5,369 nucleotides of DNA, taken from assembly GCA_007131745.1 (NCBI GenBank), contig SLPX01000422.1:1-5369 (forward strand), given 5' to 3'. The position numbers were made by a program, and so were the translations under genes. Positions 1 through 5,369 of this stretch are shown one piece after another (within the stretch, counting starts at the first letter, position 1; every line of letters begins with the position of its first letter). The notes under the pieces are model-generated. The model was not told the origin of the DNA. It searched no databases and saw only the letters and a program-made list of their open reading frames with translations. The DNA is from Myxococcales bacterium (GTDB taxonomy: Bacteria; Myxococcota; Polyangia; HGW-17; SLPX01).

Positions 1-60
1 AGTGGCCGGCCCTCATTGCCCTCCCTGCAGTAGTTTTGTTCATAGCTTACTGCACGGTAG

Positions 61-204
61 CGCCTGTTCAACACCGAAGTTGTGGATGCCATGGATTTCG
101 ACGGCGAGGAGGATGTCACCGTCATCTTCGAGGTAACAAGCGACGAAGGAAATTGCGACCCGTTTATTGTCAGTGACGTGGTTTTCGCGGGCTGGAAAAG
201 ATAA
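61..204 (+). pseudogene. Short reading-frame tail, possible remnant or small gene of unknown function
   Basis: This frame reads from just after a TAG at 58-60 to a TAA at 202-204 and encodes about 47 residues with protein-like composition: acidic and hydrophobic residues alternate (for example DFDGEEDVTVIFEVTSDEG) and it ends in VVFAGWKR. It looks like the end of a beta-rich secreted domain, but I recognise no family. Possible starts are GTG at 82 and ATG at 91, neither with a convincing ribosome-binding site. The same frame upstream has TAG at 31-33, 43-45 and 58-60. Another frame (from position 3) encodes a hydrophobic stretch, ALIALPAVVLFIAYC, which would suit a signal peptide or membrane segment; a +/-1 shift near 60-70 would join the two. 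It may therefore be a frameshifted gene, a truncated copy, or chance. It ends 41 bp before the propeller gene on the same strand. Confidence 0.3.
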
Positions 205-234
205 TATGTTGGAAAGTAGGATGCCGATTCTCAC

Positions 235-240
235 GAGGTG
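235..240 (+). promoter_or_regulatory. Ribosome-binding site that selects a TTG start
   Basis: GAGGTG lies 5 nt before the TTG at 246 but 14 nt before the in-frame ATG at 255. This spacing favours TTG as the initiation codon of the propeller lipoprotein. The two choices differ by only three residues. Confidence 0.55.
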
Positions 241-245
241 TTATT

Positions 246-1646
246 TTGACAAGCATGAACAAAAGAAAACCAACCTATTTAGGATCAGCAATAGTAGTGT
301 TCTTTGCAGTTTTCCCGGCCTGCGGTTCCCGGCCAGGGTTGGACAGAGTGGACGCGGAGATTACGGTTGACGCTGAGATAAGGCCCGACTCGGAGATCCC
401 TAGTGACGGAGCTATATTTGATGCAGCGCCGCCCATGGCTTGCGGGGAATCGGATTGGATGGCGGATGGCTGGCCCATGTACATGGGATGCCCGGAACGA
501 AGAGGTCGCAGCAAAGCTATCGGGCCGGCCTCACCGGATAACATTCGCTCCCTGGGAGAGACATGGTGGGAAACCGAAACCCATGGAGTGCATATTGACG
601 GTCTGAATATTGGACCTGTGGTAGATGCAGACGGAACCGCATACATCGGGTCACACCTCATGTATCTAATGAACGAATACGACATTTATGAATTCTGGAG
701 CCAACTTTTTCAAGCTTTCGACTCCGAAGGCACTGAGCTTTGGCGTTTTGAAACGCAACTGTGCGATGTAAAAATCACAGACTTAAGCAATGCTCCCCCA
801 ATCGGCGTGCCTACACTCGCCGGGGACAGCGTGTACTACTTCTTGACAAGAGAATGTAGCAAGTTTTCTCTTCGTGAACTCTTTTCATTCGATCATGAAG
901 GGAGGCAGAACTGGACATCTCAGGATTATCGAGAGACACGAGATTTGATTGTAGGTCCGGACGGAAACCTCTATTTTTCCGAAAACACTCTGGGAAATAA
1001 CCGTATCATATCGCTGGATCCGGACGGCGTGGAACGATGGTCTTTCTATCCGGGTTCTCTACGAACATCCTTGCTTACCATGGACGCTGAGGGACGAATC
1101 TACTTTGGGGCCGATGGTGTTTTGTACTCTATTGACCAGGACGGGAACCTCTTGTGGACTGAAAAAGTCGCTGATTCTAATAGCATATCGCTTAGCCTCG
1201 GGGACAATGGTGAAATCTACTTCACCGGCAGAAAGTCCGAGGAAGAAGAACCTCAGCGTTTCCTGTATGCAGTTTCTAAGAAAGACGGCTCGCTTCTTTG
1301 GTCCCAGCCCGTCACATCTCCCGGGCCTTCTGTTGCGGTAGGGCCTGGAGGAATGGTTGTCTTAGTTACAGAAGACGGAGTTGTGGCTTTTTCTCCGGAA
1401 GGCCATCTGCTGTGGACATATGAACAATTAAGCTCTCTACCGGGAAGTCCGGCCATTGACGGAGAGGGTACCATCTATCTTGCCGGTCGAGGCATCTTCG
1501 CTATACAAAGGGATGGAAAACTCAAATGGCAAACTGATGAAGTTGTAGCATCGGCTGTGGCCATCGGAGCCGACGGATCTCTGTATGCCTATTGCCGTGG
1601 TAGAGGCGCTTTTGGAGGTTCTTTGTTGTGCGTCATCGAACCCTGA
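246..1646 (+). CDS. PQQ-like beta-propeller lipoprotein
   Basis: This encodes a 466-residue exported protein predicted to fold as a beta-propeller of about seven or eight blades. Residues 1-25 form a signal peptide: the basic MNKRK is followed by a hydrophobic core and FPAC, with Cys26 as the likely lipidated residue. The lipobox is imperfect, with Phe at -3. Residues 35-60 are an Asp/Glu-rich linker. From about residue 120 a repeating pattern of D-x-D/E-G followed by L-x-W or I/L-Y-F/I marks the blades, for example DADGTAYIG, DSEGTELWRF, GPDGNLYFS, DAEGRIYFG, DQDGNLLW, SPEGHLLWTY and DGEGTIYLAG. This is the pattern of PQQ-like/quinoprotein repeat domains (BamB-like propellers), many of which bind no cofactor and serve as scaffolds. 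Cysteines at 66, 81, 173, 204, 450 and 462 could form disulfides outside the cytoplasm. The start is TTG at 246, chosen for its ribosome-binding site; ATG at 255 is the alternative. Surface or periplasmic location is likely; the partner or ligand is unknown. Confidence 0.88.
   Translation: MTSMNKRKPTYLGSAIVVFFAVFPACGSRPGLDRVDAEITVDAEIRPDSEIPSDGAIFDAAPPMACGESDWMADGWPMYMGCPERRGRSKAIGPASPDNIRSLGETWWETETHGVHIDGLNIGPVVDADGTAYIGSHLMYLMNEYDIYEFWSQLFQAFDSEGTELWRFETQLCDVKITDLSNAPPIGVPTLAGDSVYYFLTRECSKFSLRELFSFDHEGRQNWTSQDYRETRDLIVGPDGNLYFSENTLGNNRIISLDPDGVERWSFYPGSLRTSLLTMDAEGRIYFGADGVLYSIDQDGNLLWTEKVADSNSISLSLGDNGEIYFTGRKSEEEEPQRFLYAVSKKDGSLLWSQPVTSPGPSVAVGPGGMVVLVTEDGVVAFSPEGHLLWTYEQLSSLPGSPAIDGEGTIYLAGRGIFAIQRDGKLKWQTDEVVASAVAIGADGSLYAYCRGRGAFGGSLLCVIEP
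348..419 (+). repeat. Four degenerate hexapeptide repeats (x-D-x-E/A-I-x) in the lipoprotein linker
   Basis: Residues 35-58 of the propeller lipoprotein read VDAEIT, VDAEIR, PDSEIP, SDGAIF: four 18-bp units keeping Asp at position 2 and Ile at position 5. This is probably a flexible, acidic spacer between the lipid-anchored cysteine and the propeller. The units differ at the DNA level, so the duplication is not recent. Confidence 0.6.
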
Positions 1647-1653
1647 GAGCGAA

Positions 1654-1674
1654 GGGCGTTTACTAAAAACACCC
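1654..1674. terminator. Small hairpin between convergent genes, possible terminator
   Basis: GGG-c-GTTT pairs with AAAC-a-CCC around a 5-nt loop, giving seven pairs with one C/A mismatch. It starts 8 bp after the propeller gene's stop. No T-run follows it on either strand, so it is at best a weak intrinsic terminator. The convergent arrangement makes a terminator in this gap plausible. Confidence 0.25.
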
Positions 1675-1685
1675 ACCCTCCCAAG

Positions 1686-1850
1686 CTCCTCGAATCCATC
1701 GACCGGTTCATGAACACGCGCCGGTCAATGCCGCAACCTTTCCACTGGTCAGCAACGGTCCACGGCCGAAACTTGGAAATTGCAGCGTACAGCCGGTTTT
1801 GGCAGAATGGTAAAGAAAGATCTGCACCCCTTCTCAGCGGGCGCACCTGA
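1686..1850 (+). pseudogene. Possible decayed C-terminus of an IS630-type transposase
   Basis: In the frame of the propeller gene, beyond its stop, the DNA encodes LLESIDRFMNTRR, then MPQPFHWSATV (1728-1760), then NLEIAAYSRFWQNG, ending at TGA 1848-1850. IS630-family transposases often end with a helix of the form (I/L)-x-x-(F/Y)-(I/M), then a PKPFxWTxTA-like motif and an I-L-x-x-I-x-R-F segment; the resemblance is to that tail. No start codon with a ribosome-binding site, no catalytic D-D-E region and no terminal inverted repeats are visible, so at most a fragment remains. The last 17 bp overlap the end of the convergent SUMF1-fold gene. The in-frame continuity with the propeller gene is probably coincidence. 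The match is from memory of the family and short, hence low confidence. Confidence 0.3.
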
Positions 1851-2895
1851 AACCTAAGAAAGATTCCATCCTGCCGGGAGGGTATGCCAGGCGGGATGCA
1901 GATCGGGTGAGAAACTTTGGGCCGAACCAGCTTCCTCCCTTTACCACGCGGTAGCTTCCTGTACTCGGCCCCTTGGGGTTTATCCGGGCGGCTCTTGATT
2001 CGGGATGGCGCGTCGAGTAGCGATCCGCCACCCATTCCGCGACATTCCCGGCCATGTCATCGACTCCGTAGAAACTCCGGCCTCCCAGGAAACTGCCTAC
2101 CGCCGCGACCCAGTAAAAACCGTCGGAAACATCGCCTTCGAACGCGGTCGTGACAGGGTTCAAACCTCCGTGATTGCATCGCCTGGGGGCCCACTTGTTT
2201 CCCCACGGCCAGATGCGGCCGAAAGGTCCACGCGCTGCCTTCTCCCATTCCGCCTCGGTGGGAAGTCGTTTCTTTCTCCAACGGCAGTAGCGATCGGCAT
2301 CATGCCAGGTCACTCCGACAACCGGGCTGTCATCGTCCATGAATGCTTCGGTTTCCGGTATGGCAGGCAGCATCGGACATGCTTTGGATGCAACGCATTC
2401 CATGTACCGGCCGCGAGTCACCTCGTGCCGGTCGATATGAAACGTGGATACGTAAATCCTCCTGCGCGGGGTTTCATCCATGAACAGCAGCGGGTCGCAG
2501 ACCCGGGCGTGATCTGGGCGAACAGGTTTCAGCTCCTCAAGGCAAAGAGCCACGGCCGTTTTCAGTTCTTTCTCGTCGGATCCCATGTAAAACCAACCAG
2601 CGGGGATCCGCACCATTGAGCTTTCCACCGGCGCTACAAGATGGCGCGTGCCGGGATCCAGTCGAACCGCCTCTCCGGACGCTGCCGCAAACAGAATGCA
2701 AAGCAAGAGAAAGGCTGCCGGCACTACGGGCAAACCCATTCGGAAAAACATTACAAAGCGCGGAGAAAAGTTTTTGCCCGAAAGTCTTGAGTGGGCTTGC
2801 TCCATGTTGTGGTCATTGTGGTCATTGTGGTCGTTGTGGTCGTTGTGGCTCGACCCGTAGAAAGCGCGCTCATTTTTTTCAGGCGGACATCTCAT
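1834..2895 (-). CDS. Membrane-anchored SUMF1/FGE-fold (formylglycine-generating enzyme-like) protein
   Basis: The 353-residue product carries a complete FGE-sulfatase (SUMF1/EgtB/PvdO) domain from about residue 93 to the C-terminus. Diagnostic motifs in order are MVRIPAGWFYMGS (94-106), FHIDRHEVT (152-160), VGVTWHDADRYCRWRKKRLP (193-212) continuing into TEAEWEKAARG, WPWGN (229-233), DDMAGNVAEW (279-288), VVKGGSWFG (317-325) and LGFRCAR at the end. Aligned on the GGS motif, the two copper-binding cysteines of aerobic FGE correspond to Gly325 and Thr330, so formylglycine synthesis is not expected; the fold is also used by iron enzymes and non-catalytic ligand-binding proteins. Residues 54-74 are hydrophobic and end in AAASGEA, so this is a signal peptide or anchor and the domain is exported. 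The ATG at 2895 begins one base after the preceding gene's stop, suggesting translational coupling, but it places 50 residues, including a His-Asn-Asp repeat, before the hydrophobic segment. ATGs at 2805, 2751 and 2739 are alternatives, and none has a clear ribosome-binding site. It is the last gene of the apparent operon. Confidence 0.88.
   Translation of the reverse strand: MRCPPEKNERAFYGSSHNDHNDHNDHNDHNMEQAHSRLSGKNFSPRFVMFFRMGLPVVPAAFLLLCILFAAASGEAVRLDPGTRHLVAPVESSMVRIPAGWFYMGSDEKELKTAVALCLEELKPVRPDHARVCDPLLFMDETPRRRIYVSTFHIDRHEVTRGRYMECVASKACPMLPAIPETEAFMDDDSPVVGVTWHDADRYCRWRKKRLPTEAEWEKAARGPFGRIWPWGNKWAPRRCNHGGLNPVTTAFEGDVSDGFYWVAAVGSFLGGRSFYGVDDMAGNVAEWVADRYSTRHPESRAARINPKGPSTGSYRVVKGGSWFGPKFLTRSASRLAYPPGRMESFLGFRCAR
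2806..2850 (-). repeat. 9-bp tandem repeat encoding His-Asn-Asp units
   Basis: On the plus strand the unit is GTTGTGGTC or ATTGTGGTC: four full copies (2806-2841) plus a fifth, GTTGTGGCT. Read on the minus strand in the SUMF1-fold gene's frame it gives repeated His-Asn-Asp, residues 17-30 counted from the ATG at 2895. Copies differ only by A/G at the first base (AAC/AAT, both Asn), so it is nearly pure. Copy-number change by slippage would keep the frame. It lies between the coupled start and the membrane segment, so it is either a translated cytoplasmic leader or, if translation starts at 2805 or later, an untranslated spacer. Confidence 0.85.
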
Positions 2896-2896
2896 G

Positions 2897-3595
2897 TCAA
2901 TGGCGGTTTTCCAAGGCGTCCACCGTTCTTTTCAATGCTTCTTCCGCAACTTCGGCAAACAGATCCGTAAGCCCTGCCACGACGTATCGGGGACGTCTTT
3001 TCTTCACCCTTTTTATTTTGTTGAAACGCTGCGCCCAGACCGTATTTCCGTCGGAAAGGCGAACCAGGTTCATTGTCATGACAAGCCGGGCGTACCACTT
3101 ATCTCCCTTGTTCATTTCCTCCAACACTTCCACGTTTCCCCGGATCACATAGTCAGGCAAGGGTCTGGGTTCATCGGTTACCGTGGCGAAACTGCGCGAC
3201 ATTTTCATGTACAACCTGAGTTCATCTGCAAGGAGTCGACCGGGTTTTGTCACCCATTGCCTGATGCCGTAGTGTCTCAGCTCATAAGGTGAAACACGGT
3301 AAACGATGCGCACATGGTCGTAGGCGGGGGCCACGTCGAATTCCTCTATGCGCAATGAAACCGGCAATGAGGTTTCCGATGCATTCACCCTTTCATGGAT
3401 GGGAAGCCCGTAATATCGATGCCGCTGCACCCTCTGTGAACCGAAACACCCTGCAACCAATGAAGTTAACATTGCAATCGAAAAAAACACAGCATGCAAA
3501 GCCGAGACTCCGAAAAAACCAAGTTCATTCAAGTTGCAGCGGTTACCTTGCGGACAATATTTATCTTTACAGAACATTTTCGATTCGCCGAACAT
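2897..3595 (-). CDS. ABC-type transport auxiliary lipoprotein (PqiC/YmbA-like)
   Basis: The 232-residue product matches the ABC transport auxiliary lipoprotein family (PqiC/YmbA type), outer-membrane lipoproteins that work with MCE proteins in lipid transfer across the periplasm. The lipobox LVAGC places the lipidated cysteine at residue 50. The mature part opens with YYGL (61-64; YYxL is usual in the family) and continues with LRIEEFDVAP (81-90), a beta strand around VRIVYRVSPYEL (95-106), RQWVTKPGRLLADELRLYM (112-130) and a FATV strand end (136-139), the usual order. The second half (FxxxY/W-rich strands near 148-192 and a C-terminal helix from about 207) fits as well. The ATG at 3595 has AGGA nine bases upstream. 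It gives a leader of 49 residues, long for a lipoprotein and containing Cys9, Cys14 and Cys20; a later TTG at residue 22 would give a more normal signal but lacks a ribosome-binding site. It lies 41 bp after the MCE gene and one base before the SUMF1-fold gene. Confidence 0.82.
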   Translation of the reverse strand: MFGESKMFCKDKYCPQGNRCNLNELGFFGVSALHAVFFSIAMLTSLVAGCFGSQRVQRHRYYGLPIHERVNASETSLPVSLRIEEFDVAPAYDHVRIVYRVSPYELRHYGIRQWVTKPGRLLADELRLYMKMSRSFATVTDEPRPLPDYVIRGNVEVLEEMNKGDKWYARLVMTMNLVRLSDGNTVWAQRFNKIKRVKKRRPRYVVAGLTDLFAEVAEEALKRTVDALENRH

Positions 3596-3604
3596 TTATG
3601 ACCA

Positions 3605-3608
3605 TCCT
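3605..3608 (-). promoter_or_regulatory. Ribosome-binding site supporting the long lipoprotein start
   Basis: TCCT on the plus strand reads AGGA on the minus strand, nine bases before the ATG at 3595. It supports the long form of the auxiliary lipoprotein, with its unusual Cys-containing leader, over a start nearer to the hydrophobic segment. Confidence 0.45.
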
Positions 3609-3636
3609 ATTTAACGATCCCCTGTCACCTAATCCC

Positions 3637-4704
3637 CTATTCCCTCCTGGGAAGCTTTCTCTCTCTGCCGGACGCCGGGCGCAAAAAGACTCCGGGATTT
3701 TCCCTAGCGGTCCGCGCAAATTCCTCTATGTGTTCCGCCGCGTTTCTGGCAGATCTCAACACCGGCCGGATATCCACCGACGCCTTGTTCACAAGAGCGC
3801 GGACATCGATCATCAACAGTTGCATCGCTTTCATGGAATTTTGCAGCGAGGCAAGACTTTTTTCCACGTCAGGTCCATCGATCCTCTTGCCCGCTGAACG
3901 TGCTGTTCTGCGCACACTACTCAAGGTCCTTTCAAGCTGCCCCCTTTTTCCTGTTATTTCGCCGATGTTTCGAATCGCACCTCGGGTTTCGGTCAGTGTA
4001 GCCTGCATTTGCCCCTGGGTGGCGCCCACAAAATCCTGAAGGCTTGCAGCAACACCTCGCATTTCCCTTGCGGCCAGCCGCAATTCGTTCAGTGAGCCTA
4101 CAAGTTGGGGCTGGAGAGCTTCAGCCAATTCTCTTATGCCGGCAGCGCTCTTTCCGACTTCCTGCATCATGGTTCGGGTGTCGTTTACCAGGGCAAGCAT
4201 GGTGTCCCTGTTTTCCGGGGTCGTCATATCAAGTGCATTGTTGAGAAGTTGCTCCGCCTTTATCGCGATGTCTTCGGCCTTGCCCGTTATCATCGTAAGT
4301 TGAGACGGCGCGGATTGAATCTCCGAACCCGGCTTGATCCTCCCGGATTCCTTATCTCCGCCGGTTATTTCGACGTGCTTCAAGCCCGTGATCCCCCCCG
4401 TGACAAGCCTCGCCAACGCACCTCTCAATATGGGCAAACCCTGCCTGACGCGAATCCTTACATTCACCACCTCTACGTCTTTCGGGTCTATCGTAATGTT
4501 TTCGACCCGCCCCACATCAACTCCCCTGACTTTTACAGGAGACCCGGGGTTAAGGCCGGATACGGTTTCACGAAAATTGATAGTATAGTAGTCATATCTC
4601 CTAAGAATGCTCATCCCGGCAAGCAAAGCTATTCCACCCCCTACCAGCGCCGTTCCGGCCAGCAAGAATATGCCCAGTCGAATTTTCTGAGTTCTTGTCA
4701 TCAT
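3637..4704 (-). CDS. MlaD/MCE family protein, lipid-transfer subunit
   Basis: This 355-residue protein has the standard layout of a bacterial single-MCE protein. There is a short basic N-terminus (MMTRTQKIRL), one membrane helix (about 11-33), an MCE domain (about 38-116) and a long alpha-helical C-terminal part (about 135-335). In the MCE domain the hallmark is visible: FRETVSGLNPGSPVKVRGVD (44-63) followed by VGRVENI, the GLxxGxxVxxxGxxVGxV pattern; GGITGLKHVEI (103-113) is the second conserved stretch. The C-terminus has RENPGVFLR (334-342), like the NPxxLL signature near the end of many family members. Such proteins form hexameric rings anchored in the inner membrane and carry phospholipids or other hydrophobic substrates in the periplasm, usually with an MlaE-type permease and MlaF-type ATPase. 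Neither is adjacent here: the upstream gene is an unrelated repeat protein. The start is ATG 4704 or the next codon at 4701, with only a weak GGTG ten bases upstream. The specific substrate cannot be told from the sequence. Confidence 0.92.
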   Translation of the reverse strand: MMTRTQKIRLGIFLLAGTALVGGGIALLAGMSILRRYDYYTINFRETVSGLNPGSPVKVRGVDVGRVENITIDPKDVEVVNVRIRVRQGLPILRGALARLVTGGITGLKHVEITGGDKESGRIKPGSEIQSAPSQLTMITGKAEDIAIKAEQLLNNALDMTTPENRDTMLALVNDTRTMMQEVGKSAAGIRELAEALQPQLVGSLNELRLAAREMRGVAASLQDFVGATQGQMQATLTETRGAIRNIGEITGKRGQLERTLSSVRRTARSAGKRIDGPDVEKSLASLQNSMKAMQLLMIDVRALVNKASVDIRPVLRSARNAAEHIEEFARTARENPGVFLRPASGRERKLPRRE

Positions 4705-4904
4705 TTCAAAAAAACACCATCCACCGGGTTCTGCTTTGCACCCTTAGCAACATTTCAACAACTCACCACCCACTATATTTCATCAATATCCTAATTTAGT
4801 CCAGGAAACATCCGATAGGCAAAAAAACAATCTGCACAAACCGGCAACTTAATTCTACAGCTTCATGTTAAGGCTTACCGATGGCATTCCACCAGATCGC
4901 CGGA
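4705..4904 (-). promoter_or_regulatory. Intergenic region that probably holds the promoter of the MCE operon
   Basis: These 200 bp separate the repeat-protein gene from the MCE gene on the same strand, and I see no credible gene in them. They are A/T-rich relative to the flanking genes. On the minus strand TATAGT (plus 4772-4777, ACTATA) resembles a -10 element about 68 bases before the ATG, but no good -35 hexamer lies 16-18 bases upstream of it. No strong hairpin with a T-run was found that would terminate the upstream gene. The assignment rests mainly on position. Confidence 0.3.
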
Positions 4905-5369
4905 TCAAATCACACCAAGCAGGTACAAGATTACGATTACAAGCAATCCCGCACCAATTATCACTGCAGTTACCAGCCTTAAATCATTCTGTTTTCCCCC
5001 TCTTCCGTTCTCTTGTGCAGCAGCCATCTTTGATGTTTCTTCCAGGTGCTTCAATTTCACCTGGTTGTCATCGGCCCGCTTCACGATCGCGGCTGCATCC
5101 TCACCCTCCTCAAGAATCCGCGTTTGGGCCTCGGCCAATCCTCCAACCGAAACTCCTGTTTCGGCTGATGTTGATATATCCTCACCCTCTTCAAGAATCC
5201 GCGTTTGAGCCTCGGCCAATCCTCCAACCGAAACTCCTGTTTCGGCTGATGTTGATATATCCTCACCTTCTTCAAGAATCCGCGTTTGGGCCTCGGCCAA
5301 TCCTCCGGCCGAAACTCCTGTTTCGGCTGATGTTGATATATCCTCACCCTCTTCAAGAATCCGCGTTTG
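4905..5369 (-). CDS. Tandem-repeat protein with C-terminal membrane anchor, 5' end beyond the window
   Basis: The frame is open from the window edge to TGA at 4905-4907, giving 154 visible residues; no ATG start is visible, so the gene begins outside the window. The visible part is a 27-residue repeat (LAEAQTRILEEGED followed by ISTSAETGVSVGG), seen about 3.4 times. A non-repeated charged helix follows, containing VKRADDNQVKLKHLEETSKM. The last 23 or so residues are one hydrophobic segment, VTAVIIGAGLLVIVILYLL, ending three residues before the stop. Basic residues just before it (RGGKQNDLR) suggest a tail anchor with the repeats in the cytoplasm. The repeat halves alternate between a helix-prone, glutamate-rich part and a Ser/Thr/Gly-rich part, as in solenoid or extended surface proteins. 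I recognise no family and assign no function. A second minus frame also stays open across the repeats, but only because the repeat length is a multiple of three; it is very basic and lacks the anchor. Confidence 0.7.
   Translation of the reverse strand, partial: QTRILEEGEDISTSAETGVSAGGLAEAQTRILEEGEDISTSAETGVSVGGLAEAQTRILEEGEDISTSAETGVSVGGLAEAQTRILEEGEDAAAIVKRADDNQVKLKHLEETSKMAAAQENGRGGKQNDLRLVTAVIIGAGLLVIVILYLLGVI
5097..5369 (-). repeat. 81-bp tandem repeat array, about 3.4 copies, running off the window end
   Basis: Copies occupy 5097-5138 (14 of 27 codons), 5139-5219, 5220-5300 and 5301-5369 (23 of 27 codons, cut by the window edge). The two complete copies differ at two positions, both synonymous. 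The edge copy carries one amino-acid change, Val to Ala, before the Gly-Gly. The period is exactly 81 in every step, so the reading frame is kept. Near identity implies recent expansion or gene-conversion-like homogenisation. Confidence 0.95.

Noticed and set aside
40..234. 64-codon minus-strand frame near the left edge
   Set aside because: No ribosome-binding site and no family resemblance; the plus-strand frame 61-204 has the more protein-like composition.
1589..2035. 148-codon minus-strand frame covering the convergent junction
   Set aside because: Most of it overlaps the SUMF1-fold gene in another frame, and the rest is basic low-quality sequence with no recognisable domain.
2005..2619. 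204-codon plus-strand frame opposite the SUMF1-fold gene
   Set aside because: It is antisense to a gene with strong family motifs along its whole length, and its composition is unlike a folded protein.
2648..2860. Plus-strand frame with Leu-Trp-Ser repeats (LWSLWSLW)
   Set aside because: It is the complement of the 9-bp repeat inside the SUMF1-fold gene, with no ribosome-binding site or homology of its own.
4772..4777. Sigma-70 promoter as a separate confident feature
   Set aside because: A -10-like TATAGT is present but no acceptable -35 lies at the right distance, so it is mentioned only within the intergenic entry.
4105..4794. 229-codon plus-strand frame opposite the MCE gene
   Set aside because: The minus-strand MCE domain and helical region explain this stretch fully; the plus frame has no motif.
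5081..5356. Second open minus-strand frame across the 81-bp repeats, giving a very basic peptide with repeated RIYQHQPKQEF units
   Set aside because: It stays open only because the repeat length is divisible by three. It stops soon after the array, whereas the chosen frame continues into a helix and a clear membrane segment.
5097..5369. CRISPR array
   Set aside because: The whole 81-bp unit is repeated without variable spacers and is part of an open reading frame.

Overview
The window reads as bacterial chromosomal DNA, Gram-negative by content: an MCE (MlaD-type) protein, its partner outer-membrane lipoprotein, and an exported propeller lipoprotein with an Asp-rich hexapeptide linker. Such linkers behind a lipoprotein cysteine are common in Myxococcota and related former Deltaproteobacteria. 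That placement is an inference from style, since no taxonomic marker is present. No rRNA, tRNA, CRISPR array or complete mobile element was found.

Layout. Positions 1-240 hold a short plus-strand reading-frame tail (61-204), probably a small or broken gene. Positions 246-1646 (+) encode a PQQ-like beta-propeller lipoprotein starting at TTG behind a good ribosome-binding site. Positions 1647-1833 separate two convergent transcription units; they contain a small hairpin and what may be the decayed C-terminal end of an IS630-type transposase. From 4704 down to 1834 on the minus strand, three tightly packed genes form an apparent operon: an MlaD-like MCE protein (4704-3637), a PqiC/YmbA-like ABC-transport auxiliary lipoprotein (3595-2897), and a membrane-anchored SUMF1/FGE-fold protein (2895-1834). 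Upstream lie 200 bp of non-coding DNA (4705-4904). The 3' part of a minus-strand gene made of near-identical 81-bp tandem repeats with a C-terminal membrane anchor then runs off the window end (4905-5369).

How the genes may work together. MCE proteins and PqiC-type lipoproteins are known partners in lipid transport between the inner and outer membranes, so these two genes are very likely one transporter module. The permease and ATPase that normally complete such a system are not next to them here. The SUMF1-fold protein starts one base after the lipoprotein's stop codon, so it is almost certainly co-transcribed, and perhaps translationally coupled. It lacks both copper-binding cysteines of aerobic formylglycine-generating enzymes, so a sulfatase-activating role is unlikely. 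The features most worth a second look are the 81-bp repeat gene, the 9-bp (His-Asn-Asp) repeat in the SUMF1-fold gene's leader, and the combination of an orphan MCE/auxiliary pair with a SUMF1-fold protein. None of these proves a new system.
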